In this document: one piece after another, positions 9,571 through 18,498 of the stretch
Layout: each line of letters opens with the position of its first letter
How positions within the stretch are numbered: the stretch's first letter is position 1
From: Clostridium sp. AM58-1XD
Lineage (GTDB): Bacteria; Bacillota; Clostridia; Lachnospirales; Lachnospiraceae
Reading direction: 5' to 3'
DNA length: 64,000 bases
Assembly: GCF_003464085.1 (NCBI RefSeq)
Contig: NZ_QSDR01000013.1
Location: 57,722-121,721, forward strand
Translations under genes and position numbers: made by a program
The notes under the pieces: model-generated
The model's database searches: none
What the model was told of the DNA's origin: nothing
What the model saw: the letters and a program-made list of their open reading frames with translations, nothing else

Positions 9571-10557
9571 ATGCCAGGATTTACAACACACTATATTTTA
9601 GGAATGAAAGCATACAACGATCTTCCAAATCTTCAGCTGAAGTATATAATTGCCAAGCATCGCTGGCTGTATCAGCTGGGCCTTCAGGGACCGGATATGT
9701 TCTTTTATAATATTCCCATCCTGCGGCACCGCGATTACAGGAATGTCGGCTCCTATATGCATGAGCATCACGTAGACGACTTTTTCCAGTGCTGTCTTAC
9801 CAACCTGTCGCGCCTTCCTTACAAACAGCAGCGCGAACAGGCGATGGCTCTTCTGGCTGGCTGGCTCTGCCATTATATCGGCGACTCCATCTGCCATCCA
9901 TATGTCTACGGCAGGATCAATTATGATATCAACAATCCGTCTACTTATCATCATGGTCTGCATGCGGCTCTTGAAAATGATATCGATGCCATTTTGCTAC
10001 AGAAATATAAAAAGAAAAAACCGTCCGAATTCAACCAGGCCGCAACCATCTGTCTGAATGGACTGGAAATGCAGTTCGTCTCCAGATTTCTTTCTACCTG
10101 TATCAACGAAACATATTATCCGATCAGCTATAAAAACAATTTTCAGGTCACGCCGCAAATGGTTTACCGGTCAATTCTTGCCCTCCGGTTCGGCTGCCGC
10201 ACTTTGGCGGATAAATCTGGCCGTAAAAAGAACAGCATCGAGTTTGTGGAATCTATTTTTCTTAAGAATCCGGTGGCATCTACGAAAATTGTTACTGACG
10301 GAGTTTCCAATCCCCGTAAATGCCTGAACTTAGACCATGAAATATGGTGTAATCCCTGGAAAAAAAGCCTGGCCTCAACCGCATCATTCCCGGACCTCTT
10401 TCACCAGTCCCTCGGAAAATGCCGAACCGTATATTATCATCTGAATACGATTCTCACCAGTGATATTCCGATTGAGGAGCAGGATTTCCATCTGCTTCTG
10501 GCGGAACTGGGAAATTACTCTTATCACAGCGGTCTGCCTGTAGACGACCGGTCATAA
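9571..10557 (+). CDS. Zinc-dependent phospholipase C family protein
   Basis: 328 residues. The ATG at 9571 was chosen over an upstream in-frame ATG (9457) because AAAAGAGGGG precedes it and the conserved N-terminus MPGFTTHYILG begins there. Histidine/aspartate clusters typical of the zinc-dependent PLC/S1-P1 fold are visible: TTHYILG, GLQGPDMFFY, HEHHVDDFF, CHYIGDSICHPY and YHHGLHAALENDID. No signal peptide is seen, so it is probably cytoplasmic, unlike secreted clostridial alpha-toxin. The substrate is unknown. The ThrE genes start 35 bases after it. Confidence 0.72.
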   Translation: MPGFTTHYILGMKAYNDLPNLQLKYIIAKHRWLYQLGLQGPDMFFYNIPILRHRDYRNVGSYMHEHHVDDFFQCCLTNLSRLPYKQQREQAMALLAGWLCHYIGDSICHPYVYGRINYDINNPSTYHHGLHAALENDIDAILLQKYKKKKPSEFNQAATICLNGLEMQFVSRFLSTCINETYYPISYKNNFQVTPQMVYRSILALRFGCRTLADKSGRKKNSIEFVESIFLKNPVASTKIVTDGVSNPRKCLNLDHEIWCNPWKKSLASTASFPDLFHQSLGKCRTVYYHLNTILTSDIPIEEQDFHLLLAELGNYSYHSGLPVDDRS

Positions 10558-10592
10558 CCGTTATTACCTGAATGCTATTCAAGGAGGCACCT

Positions 10593-11397
10593 ATGGATGC
10601 ATATCTCAATCAAGCGGCCGACGGGCCGGTGGATTATCATCTGATCGCCGATTCCGCTGTCCTGGCCGGTCAGATTATGCTGGTAGCCGGAGCTGAAACG
10701 AACCGGGTAGAGGATACGATTAAGCGGATTCTCCAGACATCATATTTCGAGCATTCCGATGCCTTTGTCGTCACTACCGGAATTATCATCACTCTGGAAG
10801 ACCGCCGATACGGCACCATCAGCCTGACGCGCCGTGTCGGTGAAAAACAGACAAACCTTGCAATATTGCCAAAGTGAATGCCATATCACGAGATTATTGC
10901 CAGGGCAATCTTTCTTTAGAGGAAACCTTCCGCCAGCTGACCGATATGGAGCCGGTCCGCTATCCCGACTGGCTCACCTTTCTTTCCATCTGCTTAACAG
11001 CAGTAAGTTTCACGCTGATTCTTGGAGGCAATGCACTGGACTGCTTTATTTCCGGAATCAACAGCATCTATTTCATCATCAGCCGCCTGATCAACCGCAA
11101 ATTACGGGTCAGCGGCTTCGTATTCAATATGGTAGCTTCTTTTTTTATGGCATTTACCAGCATTGCATTTCAGCAGCTGCTCATCCCTTCTCTGAAGCTG
11201 GAACCTCTGATTGCCGGCTCCATTATGGCGATGCTACCCGGTCTGGCCATGACAAACGGCATCCGTGATACGTTGGCAGGCGACTACATGTCTGGAAGCG
11301 CCAGGATTGTAGAAGCTTTGTAACAGCTGCTTCTCTGGCTCTCGGAATCGGCGCCGGGCTCGCTTTAGGAAATATTATTTTAGGAGGCCTTTTATGA
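10593..11397 (+). pseudogene. Threonine/serine exporter ThrE-like, larger subunit, with two frameshifts
   Basis: Reads as a ThrE/YjjP-type protein once two single bases are restored, giving about 268 residues. The ATG at 10593 has AAGGAGG. Frame 1 carries LAGQIMLVAGAETNRVEDT and breaks at 10862-10863, where AA is found and AAA expected (NLANIAKVNAISR). The next frame carries four membrane segments and breaks at 11320, where one G is missing (EAL-VTAASLALGIGAGLALG). The stop TGA overlaps the next gene's ATG. The family exports threonine or serine across the membrane. Both losses are one base from a short homopolymer, so they may be sequence errors rather than decay. Confidence 0.75.
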
Positions 11398-11839
11398 TTC
11401 TGCATCTGGTTGGTTCATTTATGGCCGTAATCACTCTCAGTATCATTTTCTGCGTACCTAAAAAGTATCTGACCTGTTCCAGCCTCGTAGGCGCGCTGGG
11501 GTGGTTCTTTACCTGAAGATTATGGAAACAGGGTTCAATGAAATGTTCGCCATGTTCACAGCCGCATTTCTCGTTTCTCTCTTATCTCAGATTTTTGCAC
11601 GTATATTTAAGGCACCTGTCACGATTTTTCTGGTACCAGGCATTCTCCCTCTCGTACCGGGGGTCGGAATGTACAGGATTGTCTATTATCTGCTCCTGGA
11701 AGACAGCAGCATGTCCGGCTATTATTTTCTATACACCCTGCAGATGGCCAGCATGATCGCTGTGGCCATCTTCGTTACAGATACGATCTTTCAGATCATA
11801 AGACGTGTCGGAGAAATGAACGGCAGCGAAAGGGATTAG
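11394..11839 (+). pseudogene. ThrE-like small membrane subunit, frameshifted
   Basis: Begins with ATG at 11394 overlapping the previous stop (ATGA). About 148 residues after restoring one base near 11505-11510, where GWF-LYLKIMETGF joins the two frames. It has four hydrophobic segments and the LVPGILPLVPGVGMY motif typical of the DUF3815/ThrE_2 partner. Such pairs form a split exporter of the ThrE superfamily. As read, the protein stops after about 40 residues. Confidence 0.75.
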
Positions 11840-11910
11840 AAATTTCGTAGTTCATAGTATCATGCTGCTATATCAAAGTCTCTGCCAGAATAAACGAAAG
11901 GAACGTTATT

Positions 11911-11988
11911 ATGAATACTGATAAACAGCAGCTAAGTAAGAATGAGCAGAATGAAAAAAAACGAAGCCATAAAGGTGAGTCCAAGTAA
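11911..11988 (+). CDS. Small hydrophilic protein, 25 residues, unknown
   Basis: ATG at 11911 is preceded by AAAGGAACG nine bases upstream, and the frame ends at a TAA that is part of a strong terminator. The product is lysine-, glutamine- and asparagine-rich (MNTDKQQLSKNEQNEKKRS and a short basic tail), with no membrane segment. It follows the ThrE-like pair by 71 bases. I do not recognise a family. The own ribosome site and tight terminator argue for a real small gene, but coding cannot be proved from one sequence. Confidence 0.45.
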   Translation: MNTDKQQLSKNEQNEKKRSHKGESK

Positions 11989-12014
11989 AAAGGAGTGCCG
12001 CAGCACTCCTTTTT
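11987..12014. terminator. Bidirectional intrinsic terminator
   Basis: AAAAAGGAGTGC and GCACTCCTTTTT form a 12-bp stem with a four-base loop. The A and T runs at the two ends let it work for both the small gene (plus) and the MBL-fold gene (minus), and it overlaps both stop codons or lies next to them. Confidence 0.85.
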
Positions 12015-13062
12015 ACTCGATTACCTGATCCCCGTCTTTTGTACAGTAATGCTTTGTAACTCCCAGGTCCATCATCCACTTTTTCGTCTCTTCGGTTTTA
12101 TATTTTCCTGTTCCAGGCCCATATCCTCCGTCATTGTCCCACAGCCACTGTGGCGTCGGCCAAAGGCAGATTTTCGGGCGAAATACTTGATATACCTGCT
12201 CTGTCACACCGTTCTGTCCGTGATGGGCCATCTGCAGGATATCGCATTTCAGCTTAGTCGTATCCCAGCTTTTAATCAGCTGTTCTCCGCCTTCTCGTCC
12301 CATATCTCCCAGGAAATCAATATATACGCCGTTTACATTGATCATATAGCAGACAGAACTGTTGTTAATGGAATCCGTCGGCAACTGGTATGCCCTATTT
12401 AAAACAGTTATCGTTACATCGTCTACCTGGATTTCTGTTCCCTTGGTTATTTTATTATTGCGCTTCTCCTCCGGGACCTTTGTTTCCAGATTGTAGATGA
12501 AGTTTTTGACAACCGCGATATCTGAAGCCGTAGAATCTTTCTCATAATGTGTTACCGGTGCAAAGGAATAATAGATATTATCAATCGTAATTCTTTTCTC
12601 TTCCCTGCTCAAAATCGTATTCAGCGCTCCGATGTGGTCAATGTGCGGGTGGGTAATCAGCCACGCCTTTACATGGCCACCTTTTGCAGCCAGAACATCA
12701 GTCAGATGATCGGCATCATCAGGAGTTCCTCCGTCTATGACAATCAGGCCGCCTTCTTTTGTCTGTATCACAGCAGAAAGCATCTGGCTGCCCTGTTCGT
12801 TTGCCAGAAGTGTGAGATTTGCACCGCCAAGAATCTTTTCACTCTCTTCTGCGGCGCCCTGTTCCCCTTCATTGGTTCCAAGGAGTTCTCCAACACTCTG
12901 AATGACCCCTGTGCTGCCCTTCATGACCATGAGTCCGTCAGTTTCCCCCTGAAGTTCAGAAGGCCTTTCATTCTGTTTCTGGAATCCTGCAACTCTGGCA
13001 AGCATGGTCAGCCCCATTACACATAATATCCCATTCAGCGCCCATCTGCGCCAATTCTTCAT
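12013..13062 (-). CDS. Membrane-anchored or secreted metallo-beta-lactamase-fold hydrolase (ComEC-like domain)
   Basis: 349 residues. A single hydrophobic segment at about 8-25 suggests a membrane anchor or signal sequence. Residues about 75-340 are an MBL fold: the metal motif HPHIDH lies in LITHPHIDHIGAL, with DFLGDMG and AHHGQNG as later metal/active-site motifs, the pattern of the ComEC/Rec2-type hydrolase domain. It probably hydrolyses a phosphodiester or nucleotide outside the membrane. Eight bases behind the lipoprotein gene, so both are likely one operon. Confidence 0.75.
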   Translation of the reverse strand: MKNWRRWALNGILCVMGLTMLARVAGFQKQNERPSELQGETDGLMVMKGSTGVIQSVGELLGTNEGEQGAAEESEKILGGANLTLLANEQGSQMLSAVIQTKEGGLIVIDGGTPDDADHLTDVLAAKGGHVKAWLITHPHIDHIGALNTILSREEKRITIDNIYYSFAPVTHYEKDSTASDIAVVKNFIYNLETKVPEEKRNNKITKGTEIQVDDVTITVLNRAYQLPTDSINNSSVCYMINVNGVYIDFLGDMGREGGEQLIKSWDTTKLKCDILQMAHHGQNGVTEQVYQVFRPKICLWPTPQWLWDNDGGYGPGTGKYKTEETKKWMMDLGVTKHYCTKDGDQVIE

Positions 13063-13070
13063 CCCTTCAC

Positions 13071-13643
13071 CTACTGCGCCTTAGTTGGCTCTGCTTCACC
13101 GGACTGAGTTGGCTTTTCGATCGTTGCCGTATCCATTTTGCTCAGCCATCCGTCAGGGCTTACCTCGTCCTGGTCGCCTGCTATGATGACATCATCGACA
13201 AGCCAGGTGCTCTCATCCTCTTTCGTGCTCTCCGGCATCACCTGAATCCAGATGTTATGTGTTTCGGCATAACCGCCGTAATAGCCCTCTTCCGACATAG
13301 CGAACTTATGATCCTGGTCTGTCACCGCGTCATTGCATGCACTGATCAGCTGAGTAGCGAACTCGAGAGCCTGTTCCTGCGTCGTATCGTCCTTTACCGT
13401 CACCATGATGTAAGCGCTGTCGTCGTCGGCATTCACGTCGATCTCCACGCTGTACGGATAATCAATATTGTCTACGTAATCTTCATTCAGATCATCCTTT
13501 ACCTGCTGCCAGTCAATCTTCACATCTTTTTTGATGGACATATCAGGAGCAGCCGTTCCCTCCGGTGTTACAATATTGCTCTTTGTACATGCGCACAGCA
13601 TTGCTGCACATCCTAAAATCATTATTATCTTTTTTAATTTCAT
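13071..13643 (-). CDS. Putative lipoprotein
   Basis: 190 residues. A signal peptide with lipobox LCAC (cysteine near residue 19) marks it as a surface lipoprotein. The mature part is acidic with no family I recognise; it includes EIDVNADDDSAYIMVTVKD, which suggests a small alpha/beta domain. The start has AAGGAGG. It is upstream of and nearly contiguous with the MBL-fold gene, so the two may act together at the cell surface. Confidence 0.65.
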   Translation of the reverse strand: MKLKKIIMILGCAAMLCACTKSNIVTPEGTAAPDMSIKKDVKIDWQQVKDDLNEDYVDNIDYPYSVEIDVNADDDSAYIMVTVKDDTTQEQALEFATQLISACNDAVTDQDHKFAMSEEGYYGGYAETHNIWIQVMPESTKEDESTWLVDDVIIAGDQDEVSPDGWLSKMDTATIEKPTQSGEAEPTKAQ

Positions 13644-13757
13644 TTATCTTTCCTCCTTGTATTGACCCTTTGTATTATATAGGAAGTCCGAAGATTTTTA
13701 TAGGGGTTTTAAGAAAATGTCATAAAATCTTCACATTTTGTCATTTTTTCCAGAAAA

Positions 13758-13813
13758 GTAAAAACCGCCCTGGAATAAATTCTGTGCTCCAAAAGCGGTT
13801 TTTACATATACAA
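13758..13813 (-). terminator. Terminator downstream of the XRE gene
   Basis: GTAAAAACCGC (13758-13768) pairs with GCGGTTTTTAC (13795-13805), and T-rich sequence follows on the minus strand. It sits just after the XRE stop codon. Confidence 0.6.
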
Positions 13814-13814
13814 A

Positions 13815-14060
13815 TTAATCTTCGTCTTCCTGTTCCAAATCATCAAACATATCTGAATCATAAAATTCGCGGATAGATACGCCAAACCCGTCTGCTATAC
13901 GTTTAATATTGGTAATTCCAGGATTCTTGCTCTGTCCGTTCATAATACTTTTAAATGTGGATGGCGGTATTCCTGATTTATAAATCAGCATATACTCTGT
14001 TATGCGCTTCTGCGTGCATAATTCCCTGATCCGCTTACAAGTTGCTTCTCTTACGTTCAA
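13815..14060 (-). CDS. Small XRE/Cro-type HTH regulator
   Basis: 81 residues. The start is TTG at 14060, nine bases after AAGGAG. Residues about 8-65 form a lambda-repressor-like HTH (GIPPSTFKSIMNGQSKNPG), followed by RIADGFGVSIREFYDSD, the usual fifth helix, and a short acidic tail. It is too small to hold an effector domain. It sits at the downstream end of the glycan locus, but nothing shows that it controls it. Confidence 0.78.
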   Translation of the reverse strand: MNVREATCKRIRELCTQKRITEYMLIYKSGIPPSTFKSIMNGQSKNPGITNIKRIADGFGVSIREFYDSDMFDDLEQEDED

Positions 14061-14193
14061 GTCTATCCTCTCCTTCTACCTATAGTTTAGTAGAAAAAGG
14101 AGACAAATCAGGTCGATATATCGTCATATCAATACAAATCACATTACCATAAACTGGATATTATCCATTTTATCTGTTGGATCAGGCAGTCCC

Positions 14194-15147
14194 TTAAGAT
14201 TCTTGTATATTCTCTAGCTTTTCTACGATGTAAACCGGTCTGTCTTTCAGCTCGTTAAAAAGGATCGCGATATATTCTCCAATAATGCCCACTAAAAAGA
14301 AAAGGACGGAGAACATAAAACAAATCAGGACAACGATGGTCGCATACCCAGGGGGCGCTCCGATTTTCGTCCAGGTATATACCGTATAGAACATAACCAC
14401 CAGCCCAAGTCCTCCGGAACACAGTCCGGCATAAATGCCAAGCTTCAGCGGCATGTTGGAAAAGCAGAGAATTGTATTCACTGCAAATTGAAATAATTTT
14501 TTTAAACTATATTTACTTTTACCTGCTACCCTCTCCCTGGCCTCATATTCCAGATTGACCTTACGAAACCCCAGATTCTGTACGTATCCTCTCAAAAAGC
14601 GTACCTTTTCTCTATAGCTCTTTTTGAGTATCTCCGTTACCCTCCTGCTCACAGCAAAAAAATCAGAGGCGTTCGCTTCGAATTTTACATCCGATACGGC
14701 ATTGATAAACCAGTAAAATCCAGAGGATGTCACGTTTTTCAGAATTCCGGCAGAACGGTTTTTCGTTCTCACCATATTTATAACTTCATACCCTTCATCC
14801 ATTTTTTTCAGAATCTCCGGTATGCATTCCGGCGGATGCTGCAGGTCGGAATCCATGCATATTACCGCTTCGCCGCTGCTGTAATCAAGTCCTGCAATCA
14901 TGGCTGCTTCATGACCAAAGTTCCTTGAAAAGGATACTACTTTCACGCGGCTGTCCTGCTTCGCCAGTTCCTCCAGTATATCAAGGCTCTTGTCTCTGCT
15001 TCCATCATTGACAAACAAAAGCTCATAATCCCACGCGCTGCCATGATTGTTTAGTTGGGAAAGCACGCGGACCGACTCTCTGTAAAATTCCGGCAGCGCC
15101 TGTTCTTCATTATATACGGACACTACCACCGACACTGTCCTACTCAT
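14194..15147 (-). CDS. GT2 polyprenyl-phosphate glycosyltransferase (GtrB/ArnC-like)
   Basis: 317 residues from ATG 15147, which overlaps the end of licD by eight bases; upstream in-frame codons belong to licD sequence. The GT2 core has SVVVSVYNEEQALPEF at the N-terminus and the donor-binding DSDLQHPPE. Two membrane segments near the C-terminus (residues about 230-290) place it in the DPM1/GtrB/ArnC group, which loads a sugar onto undecaprenyl phosphate for later transfer outside the membrane. Last gene of the locus. The sugar is unknown. Confidence 0.85.
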   Translation of the reverse strand: MSRTVSVVVSVYNEEQALPEFYRESVRVLSQLNNHGSAWDYELLFVNDGSRDKSLDILEELAKQDSRVKVVSFSRNFGHEAAMIAGLDYSSGEAVICMDSDLQHPPECIPEILKKMDEGYEVINMVRTKNRSAGILKNVTSSGFYWFINAVSDVKFEANASDFFAVSRRVTEILKKSYREKVRFLRGYVQNLGFRKVNLEYEARERVAGKSKYSLKKLFQFAVNTILCFSNMPLKLGIYAGLCSGGLGLVVMFYTVYTWTKIGAPPGYATIVVLICFMFSVLFFLVGIIGEYIAILFNELKDRPVYIVEKLENIQES

Positions 15148-15979
15148 AGATTTGAATCTCCATACTGGAATGAGACGGAACTCTCTTCTCTTCTGGAGGC
15201 AGTTTCCAATAGTCCCCATAAATCGCCTTAAGCACTCCATCCGGATTTGCCGGCGCCATGTAGTTCCTTCCCTCAAATTCCAGTTCTGATATTTCTCTGC
15301 ACCATGACCGGCCTACTGTTACGTACAAATAATCCGGCTGATAATTGCTGTAGTAATAACACAGGTTCTTCTTTCCGTTGAACCGGACTGCCAGCCGTTC
15401 CTGAAGAAAAAATACGGCTGGGAGTGGCGTTATTTTGCCGACAGCCGCCAGACTGCCAATCATAATCCGTTCCTTCCATCCATATTTCGAATAATCGACG
15501 TGATATCGGTGTCCCATAGCCAGTCCATACAGCACTTTGTGAAGAAAACGGACGGCACAGGCAGTTCCTTTCCTGTCCGGCAGTTCATCCAGGATAAATA
15601 CGTCCACCCACAGATGGTTCAGGCTCCCGTCATAAAAGTCCATTTCCGCCCCGTCTTCATGTTTTTTACTCGGCAGATAGAGAATCCTGGGGGTGAAGTC
15701 GTAAAAGCCCTTTCCCCCGTGAAATGTACGGTAATCGAGAAGCTTCATGGACGGAGGCAGTTCTCTCTCCGCTACCTTCATAAATGCCCTGTAATTATCC
15801 CTTGTAAAAGCAATATCGATGTCATCATCCCATGGAATGAATCCCTTATGGCGCACCGCACCTAAAAGTGTACCGGCGTCCATCAGATATTTAATTTTAT
15901 ATTTTCTGCAGATTCTGTCCACTTCATCCATGACTTTCAAATTTGCTTCGTGAACTTTGTCTAACCCGTAGCCTTCCAT
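15140..15979 (-). CDS. LicD-family phosphotransferase
   Basis: 279 residues. MDAGTLLGAVRHKGF followed by IPWDDDIDIAF (about residues 36-60) is the LicD/nucleotidyltransferase signature with its aspartate triad. LicD proteins attach phosphocholine or other phospho-groups to surface glycans. A cholinephosphate donor system (licA, licC) is not in the window, so the transferred group is open. The start has AGGGAGG. Coupled to the downstream GT2 gene. Confidence 0.85.
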   Translation of the reverse strand: MEGYGLDKVHEANLKVMDEVDRICRKYKIKYLMDAGTLLGAVRHKGFIPWDDDIDIAFTRDNYRAFMKVAERELPPSMKLLDYRTFHGGKGFYDFTPRILYLPSKKHEDGAEMDFYDGSLNHLWVDVFILDELPDRKGTACAVRFLHKVLYGLAMGHRYHVDYSKYGWKERIMIGSLAAVGKITPLPAVFFLQERLAVRFNGKKNLCYYYSNYQPDYLYVTVGRSWCREISELEFEGRNYMAPANPDGVLKAIYGDYWKLPPEEKRVPSHSSMEIQIYE

Positions 15980-16011
15980 TTCCGGCCTCCCTTCCAGAAA
16001 GCTCCGAATTG

Positions 16012-17349
16012 TTACAGAACAGCTTCCCTAATTGTTTTTGCCATATGGTCTATCATCTCGTCCGTCATTCCTGGGTATACGCCAACCCAGAACGTGTCCT
16101 TCATGATTCTGTCCGTATTCTCCAGCGTCCCGCTGATGCGGTAGCCCTCCCCGCTCCTTCTCATTTCGTCAAAGCACGGATGTTTTGTCAGATTACCAGC
16201 AAACAGCATCCTCGTCTGGATGCCTCTTTCTTCCACAAACTGCACAACATGGTTTCTGTCCGTTCCCTCTTTGCACGTAATCAGAAATCCAAACCAGCTG
16301 GGATCGGAATCTCTGCACGGCTCCGGAAGAATAAGCCTTTCTTCCGTTCCCTTAAGTCCCTCTTTCAGACGGGCAAAATTATGCTTTCTTCTCTCCACAA
16401 AGCCAGGGAATTTCTTCAGCTGTGCACATCCGACAGCTGCCTGCATATCCGTTGCCTTCAGGTTATATCCAAAATGAGAATAAACGTATTTATGATCATA
16501 TCCCAGCGGAAGCTCTCCATATTGTCTGTCAAAACGATGACCGCACAGATTATCGCGGCCTGACGGACATACACAGTCTCTGCCCCAGTCCCGGAACGAA
16601 CGGGCGATCTTGTTGAGCAGCGGATTATCCGTATAAACAGCTCCTCCTTCTCCCATCGTCATATGATGCGGCGGATAAAAGCTGGAAGTACCGATATCTC
16701 CGACCGTACCTGTAAATTTTGTTGTTCCGTCTATCGTATACCGACTTCCGAGAGCGTCGCAGTTATCCTCCACCAGCCACAGATCATGGCGTCCGCAGAA
16801 CTCCTTAACCGCCTTCAGATCAAAGGGATTCCCAAGGGTGTGGGCAATCATAACTGCCTTCGTCCTGTCAGAATAAGCTTCCTCCAGCTTCGTCACATCG
16901 ATGTTATACTGAGGGATCGTCACATCTACAAATACAGGGACGGCCCCGTATTGAATCATTGGCGTTACCGTCGTTGGAAATCCGGCCGCAACTGTAATGA
17001 CCTCGTCCCCCCTCTTAATTCTGCGCTCTCCGAGCAAAGGAGACGTAAGCGTCATAAAAGCCACAAGATTTGCAGATGAACCTGAGTTCACAAGTGAACA
17101 GTATTTCACACCCAGATATTCTGCCAGCTCTTTTTCGAATTCATCCGTATATCTTCCTGATGTAAGCCAGAACTCCAGAGAGCTGTCCACCAGATTTACC
17201 ATCTCTTCCTGGTCATAGACACGTGAGGCATAAGAAATTCTGTCTCCTGCCTGGAATTTCTTCTTCTGGTTATGGTATTTCTGGCAGTATGACGATACCA
17301 TATCTAATATCTCCTGCCTTGCTTCCTTTTCTGTCTGATTCTCGAACAT
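16012..17349 (-). CDS. rfbH: CDP-4-keto-6-deoxy-D-glucose 3-dehydrase (E1)
   Basis: 445 residues of the DegT/DnrJ/StrS fold. In place of the PLP lysine it has histidine: SFYPPHHMTMGEGGA, the hallmark of the C-3 dehydrases RfbH/AscC/ColD. The cysteine cluster in DWGRDCVCPSG and DNLCGHRF fits the [2Fe-2S] site of the E1 type. It uses PMP to remove the 3-OH of CDP-4-keto-6-deoxyglucose on the way to 3,6-dideoxyhexoses. It directly follows rfbF and rfbG. The reductase partner (E3, RfbI/AscD/DdhD) is not in the window. Confidence 0.92.
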   Translation of the reverse strand: MFENQTEKEARQEILDMVSSYCQKYHNQKKKFQAGDRISYASRVYDQEEMVNLVDSSLEFWLTSGRYTDEFEKELAEYLGVKYCSLVNSGSSANLVAFMTLTSPLLGERRIKRGDEVITVAAGFPTTVTPMIQYGAVPVFVDVTIPQYNIDVTKLEEAYSDRTKAVMIAHTLGNPFDLKAVKEFCGRHDLWLVEDNCDALGSRYTIDGTTKFTGTVGDIGTSSFYPPHHMTMGEGGAVYTDNPLLNKIARSFRDWGRDCVCPSGRDNLCGHRFDRQYGELPLGYDHKYVYSHFGYNLKATDMQAAVGCAQLKKFPGFVERRKHNFARLKEGLKGTEERLILPEPCRDSDPSWFGFLITCKEGTDRNHVVQFVEERGIQTRMLFAGNLTKHPCFDEMRRSGEGYRISGTLENTDRIMKDTFWVGVYPGMTDEMIDHMAKTIREAVL

Positions 17350-17415
17350 ACTTCTTTCCTTTCCTGCCCAACGGGTCTGATTTTATTGAGTCAATTTCCC
17401 TATATGGGGAAATTT

Positions 17416-18483
17416 TTACCCAGCGAAAAACTCCATGATCTGCCGGTCCGTAACAGCCAGCATATCTTCCCCATCCAGATAAGATTTTGACCACTCCACA
17501 GTTTTCTCAACAGCTTCTTCAACATGGTATTTCGGTTTCCATCCAAATACAGTTTTTACCCTGGAACAATCCAGCTTCAGAAAATTCGCTTCGTGTGGGC
17601 CTCCGTCATGCTTGTTGATCCATGTAAGGCCGCTCCCCCATGAATTGCAGAACATGTCTGTCAACTCTCCTGTCGTTACGCAGTCACAATCATCCGGCCC
17701 CACATTATAGCAGCCTTCGTACGTTTTATCCTCATACTGCCTCATGGCGATAGTAAGATATACAGCCAGCGGCTCCAGCACATGCTGAAACGGCCTGGTC
17801 GAATATGGGTTGCGCACGACTATATCCTTTCCAGCCGCCGCTGCCCTGATACAGTCCGGAATAATTCTGTCGTTGGCGAAGTCGCCTCCGCCGATCACAT
17901 TTCCCGCCCGCGCAGTGGAAATTCTACAGTGCCCATCCTCAAAAAACGACTTCTGATAGCTGTGTGTCACCAGCTCTGAGCAGGACTTGCTATTGGAATA
18001 AGGATCGTATCCATCCAAAGGATCGCATTCCCGATACCCGTATTCCCATTCCCTGTTTTCATACACCTTATCCGTTGTGACATTCAGAAACGATTTCACA
18101 GAACTGCTGTTTCTCACACATTCCAGAATATGAACAGTCCCCATCACATTCGTTTCATATGTGTAAACAGGCTCCTTATAAGAATCTCTTACAATCGGCT
18201 GTGCTGCCAGATGGAAAACGATTTCCGGCCGGATCTGGTCAAACACCTGCTTTAAATGAGTAAGATCGCGGACGTCTCCTGTTATACTGTTCATCGTATC
18301 TTCCAGACCTGCGGCGGCAAAAAGGCTTGGTTCTGTAGGCGGCTTCAGCGCATACCCGGTAACTTCTGCACCCGCCAGAACCAGAACTCTGGAGAGCCAG
18401 GATCCCTTAAAACCGGTATGGCCTGTCACAAGCACCTTTTTCCCGTTATAGAATTCGTTCAGCTGCTGCATATTGATATTCAT
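17416..18483 (-). CDS. rfbG: CDP-glucose 4,6-dehydratase
   Basis: 355 residues, short-chain dehydrogenase/extended fold. The NAD motif GHTGFKGSWLSRVL replaces the usual GxxGFIG and is characteristic of RfbG. The catalytic TTDKVYENREWEYGYRE holds the T-D-K and Y-xxx-K equivalents. It converts CDP-glucose to CDP-4-keto-6-deoxyglucose. It sits between rfbF (15 bases upstream) and rfbH, with an AAGGAG site. Confidence 0.93.
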   Translation of the reverse strand: MNINMQQLNEFYNGKKVLVTGHTGFKGSWLSRVLVLAGAEVTGYALKPPTEPSLFAAAGLEDTMNSITGDVRDLTHLKQVFDQIRPEIVFHLAAQPIVRDSYKEPVYTYETNVMGTVHILECVRNSSSVKSFLNVTTDKVYENREWEYGYRECDPLDGYDPYSNSKSCSELVTHSYQKSFFEDGHCRISTARAGNVIGGGDFANDRIIPDCIRAAAAGKDIVVRNPYSTRPFQHVLEPLAVYLTIAMRQYEDKTYEGCYNVGPDDCDCVTTGELTDMFCNSWGSGLTWINKHDGGPHEANFLKLDCSRVKTVFGWKPKYHVEEAVEKTVEWSKSYLDGEDMLAVTDRQIMEFFAG

Positions 18484-18498
18484 AATCTCTGCTCCTTT

